A stretch of DNA of 64,000 nucleotides from Alkanindiges illinoisensis (lineage in GTDB: Bacteria; Pseudomonadota; Gammaproteobacteria; Pseudomonadales; Moraxellaceae): the NCBI RefSeq assembly GCF_004377485.1, contig NZ_SNTY01000006.1, forward strand, positions 32,244-96,243, in the 5' to 3' direction. Both the position numbers and the translations under genes were made by a program. The notes under the pieces were generated by a model. It did not search any database. It saw only the letters and a program-made list of their open reading frames with translations, and had not been told where the DNA came from. Below are positions 63,876-64,000 of this stretch, one piece after another (positions within the stretch are counted from its first letter, which is position 1; each line of letters opens with the position of its first letter).

Positions 63876-63903
63876 TTGACAAAGAGCGAATATGATATAG
63901 AAT
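63876..63903 (+). promoter_or_regulatory. rRNA operon promoter P2
   Basis: A perfect TTGACA (63876-63881) and TAGAAT (63898-63903) with a 16-base spacer, followed by GCGCTC. With the leader downstream this is the likely main promoter of an rRNA operon that begins just past the window. Confidence 0.75.
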
Positions 63904-63920
63904 ACGCGCTCTGATTTAGA

Positions 63921-64000
63921 CAACACTGACGAGGTGTTGTGAATTTACCAAGAGATTGGTGGATTGATTCATTAAAAGATTGTAAAGAACAACTTGTGTG
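63921..64000 (+). promoter_or_regulatory. 16S rRNA leader (start of rRNA operon transcript)
   Basis: CAACAC and GTGTTG (63921-63939) form a hairpin around a seven-base loop. The last bases, AAGAACAACTTGTGTG, resemble the leader before 16S rRNA in Acinetobacter as I recall it. The 16S gene itself is outside the window. The whole 313-bp region after aceA (63688-64000) holds only the terminator, the two promoters and this leader. Confidence 0.6.

Overview
The window is an ordinary-looking chromosomal segment of a gammaproteobacterium, most likely from the Moraxellaceae (Acinetobacter or a close relative such as Alkanindiges). The pointers are a lipoprotein-anchored RND pump in the order adeI-adeJ-adeK, a long 534-residue isocitrate lyase, the sspA-sspB pair, pdxA-rsmA-apaH, ispB diverging from rplU-rpmA, and a right edge that reads as an Acinetobacter-like rRNA operon leader. 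Assignment is from recalled family features only; no search was run.

Layout. 1-6.0 kb: 5' end of ackA, a decayed DUF4198 gene, proA, an alpha/beta hydrolase with a C-terminal PilZ-like domain, and the sspA-sspB operon with a His-rich tail-anchored protein. 6.2-10.7 kb: alkB-alkA alkylation repair, a methionine-type aminotransferase, an acyltransferase, and rplM-rpsI. 11-15.5 kb: pdxA, rsmA, a J-domain-like protein in the place where apaG sits in E. coli, and apaH. 15.6-19.5 kb: an accessory-looking block with three DUF2147 paralogues and an lrgAB-like pair, with two inverted identical copies of an 89-bp mobile repeat at 16366-16454 and 19419-19507. 19.6-31.4 kb: hflX, sodA with a perfect Fur-type operator, two lipid-related enzymes, a metallophosphoesterase, a diguanylate cyclase, an MFS transporter, a haemolysin III family protein and a methyltransferase. 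31.5-42.2 kb: an unknown lipoprotein, the fadA-fadB beta-oxidation operon, an EAL phosphodiesterase, two YbjQ-like genes, glpD and an AT-rich gap. 42.3-52.2 kb: PAP2-adeI-adeJ-adeK, a PF10136 membrane protein and ispB. 52.5-58.2 kb: rplU-rpmA, lolA, an orphan gene beside a third mobile repeat, serS, cysG and a DUF378 gene. 58.3-64 kb: a CBS/CorC protein, an AI-2E-type transporter broken by an in-frame UGA, a LysR regulator divergent from aceA, and tandem rRNA promoters.

How the genes work together. fadA-fadB produce acetyl-CoA and aceA feeds the glyoxylate shunt, which fits growth on fatty acids or alkanes; glpD handles glycerol phosphate and the two acyltransferases and the PLD/PAP2 enzymes act on lipids. 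A GGDEF enzyme with an intact active site, an EAL enzyme with a decayed GGDEF domain, and a hydrolase-PilZ fusion suggest c-di-GMP signalling. No CRISPR array, prophage, complete insertion sequence or tRNA was found.

The least expected signal is a family of structured repeats. Tandem hairpin units at 18706-18914 show compensatory base changes and supply the last codons of the LrgA-like gene. A related hairpin lies in frame inside the methyltransferase gene near 30949-30989. A separate 89-bp repeat with imperfect terminal inverted repeats is flanked by TA at all three copies, as expected of a MITE. I found no clear case for a wholly new defence or metabolic system.
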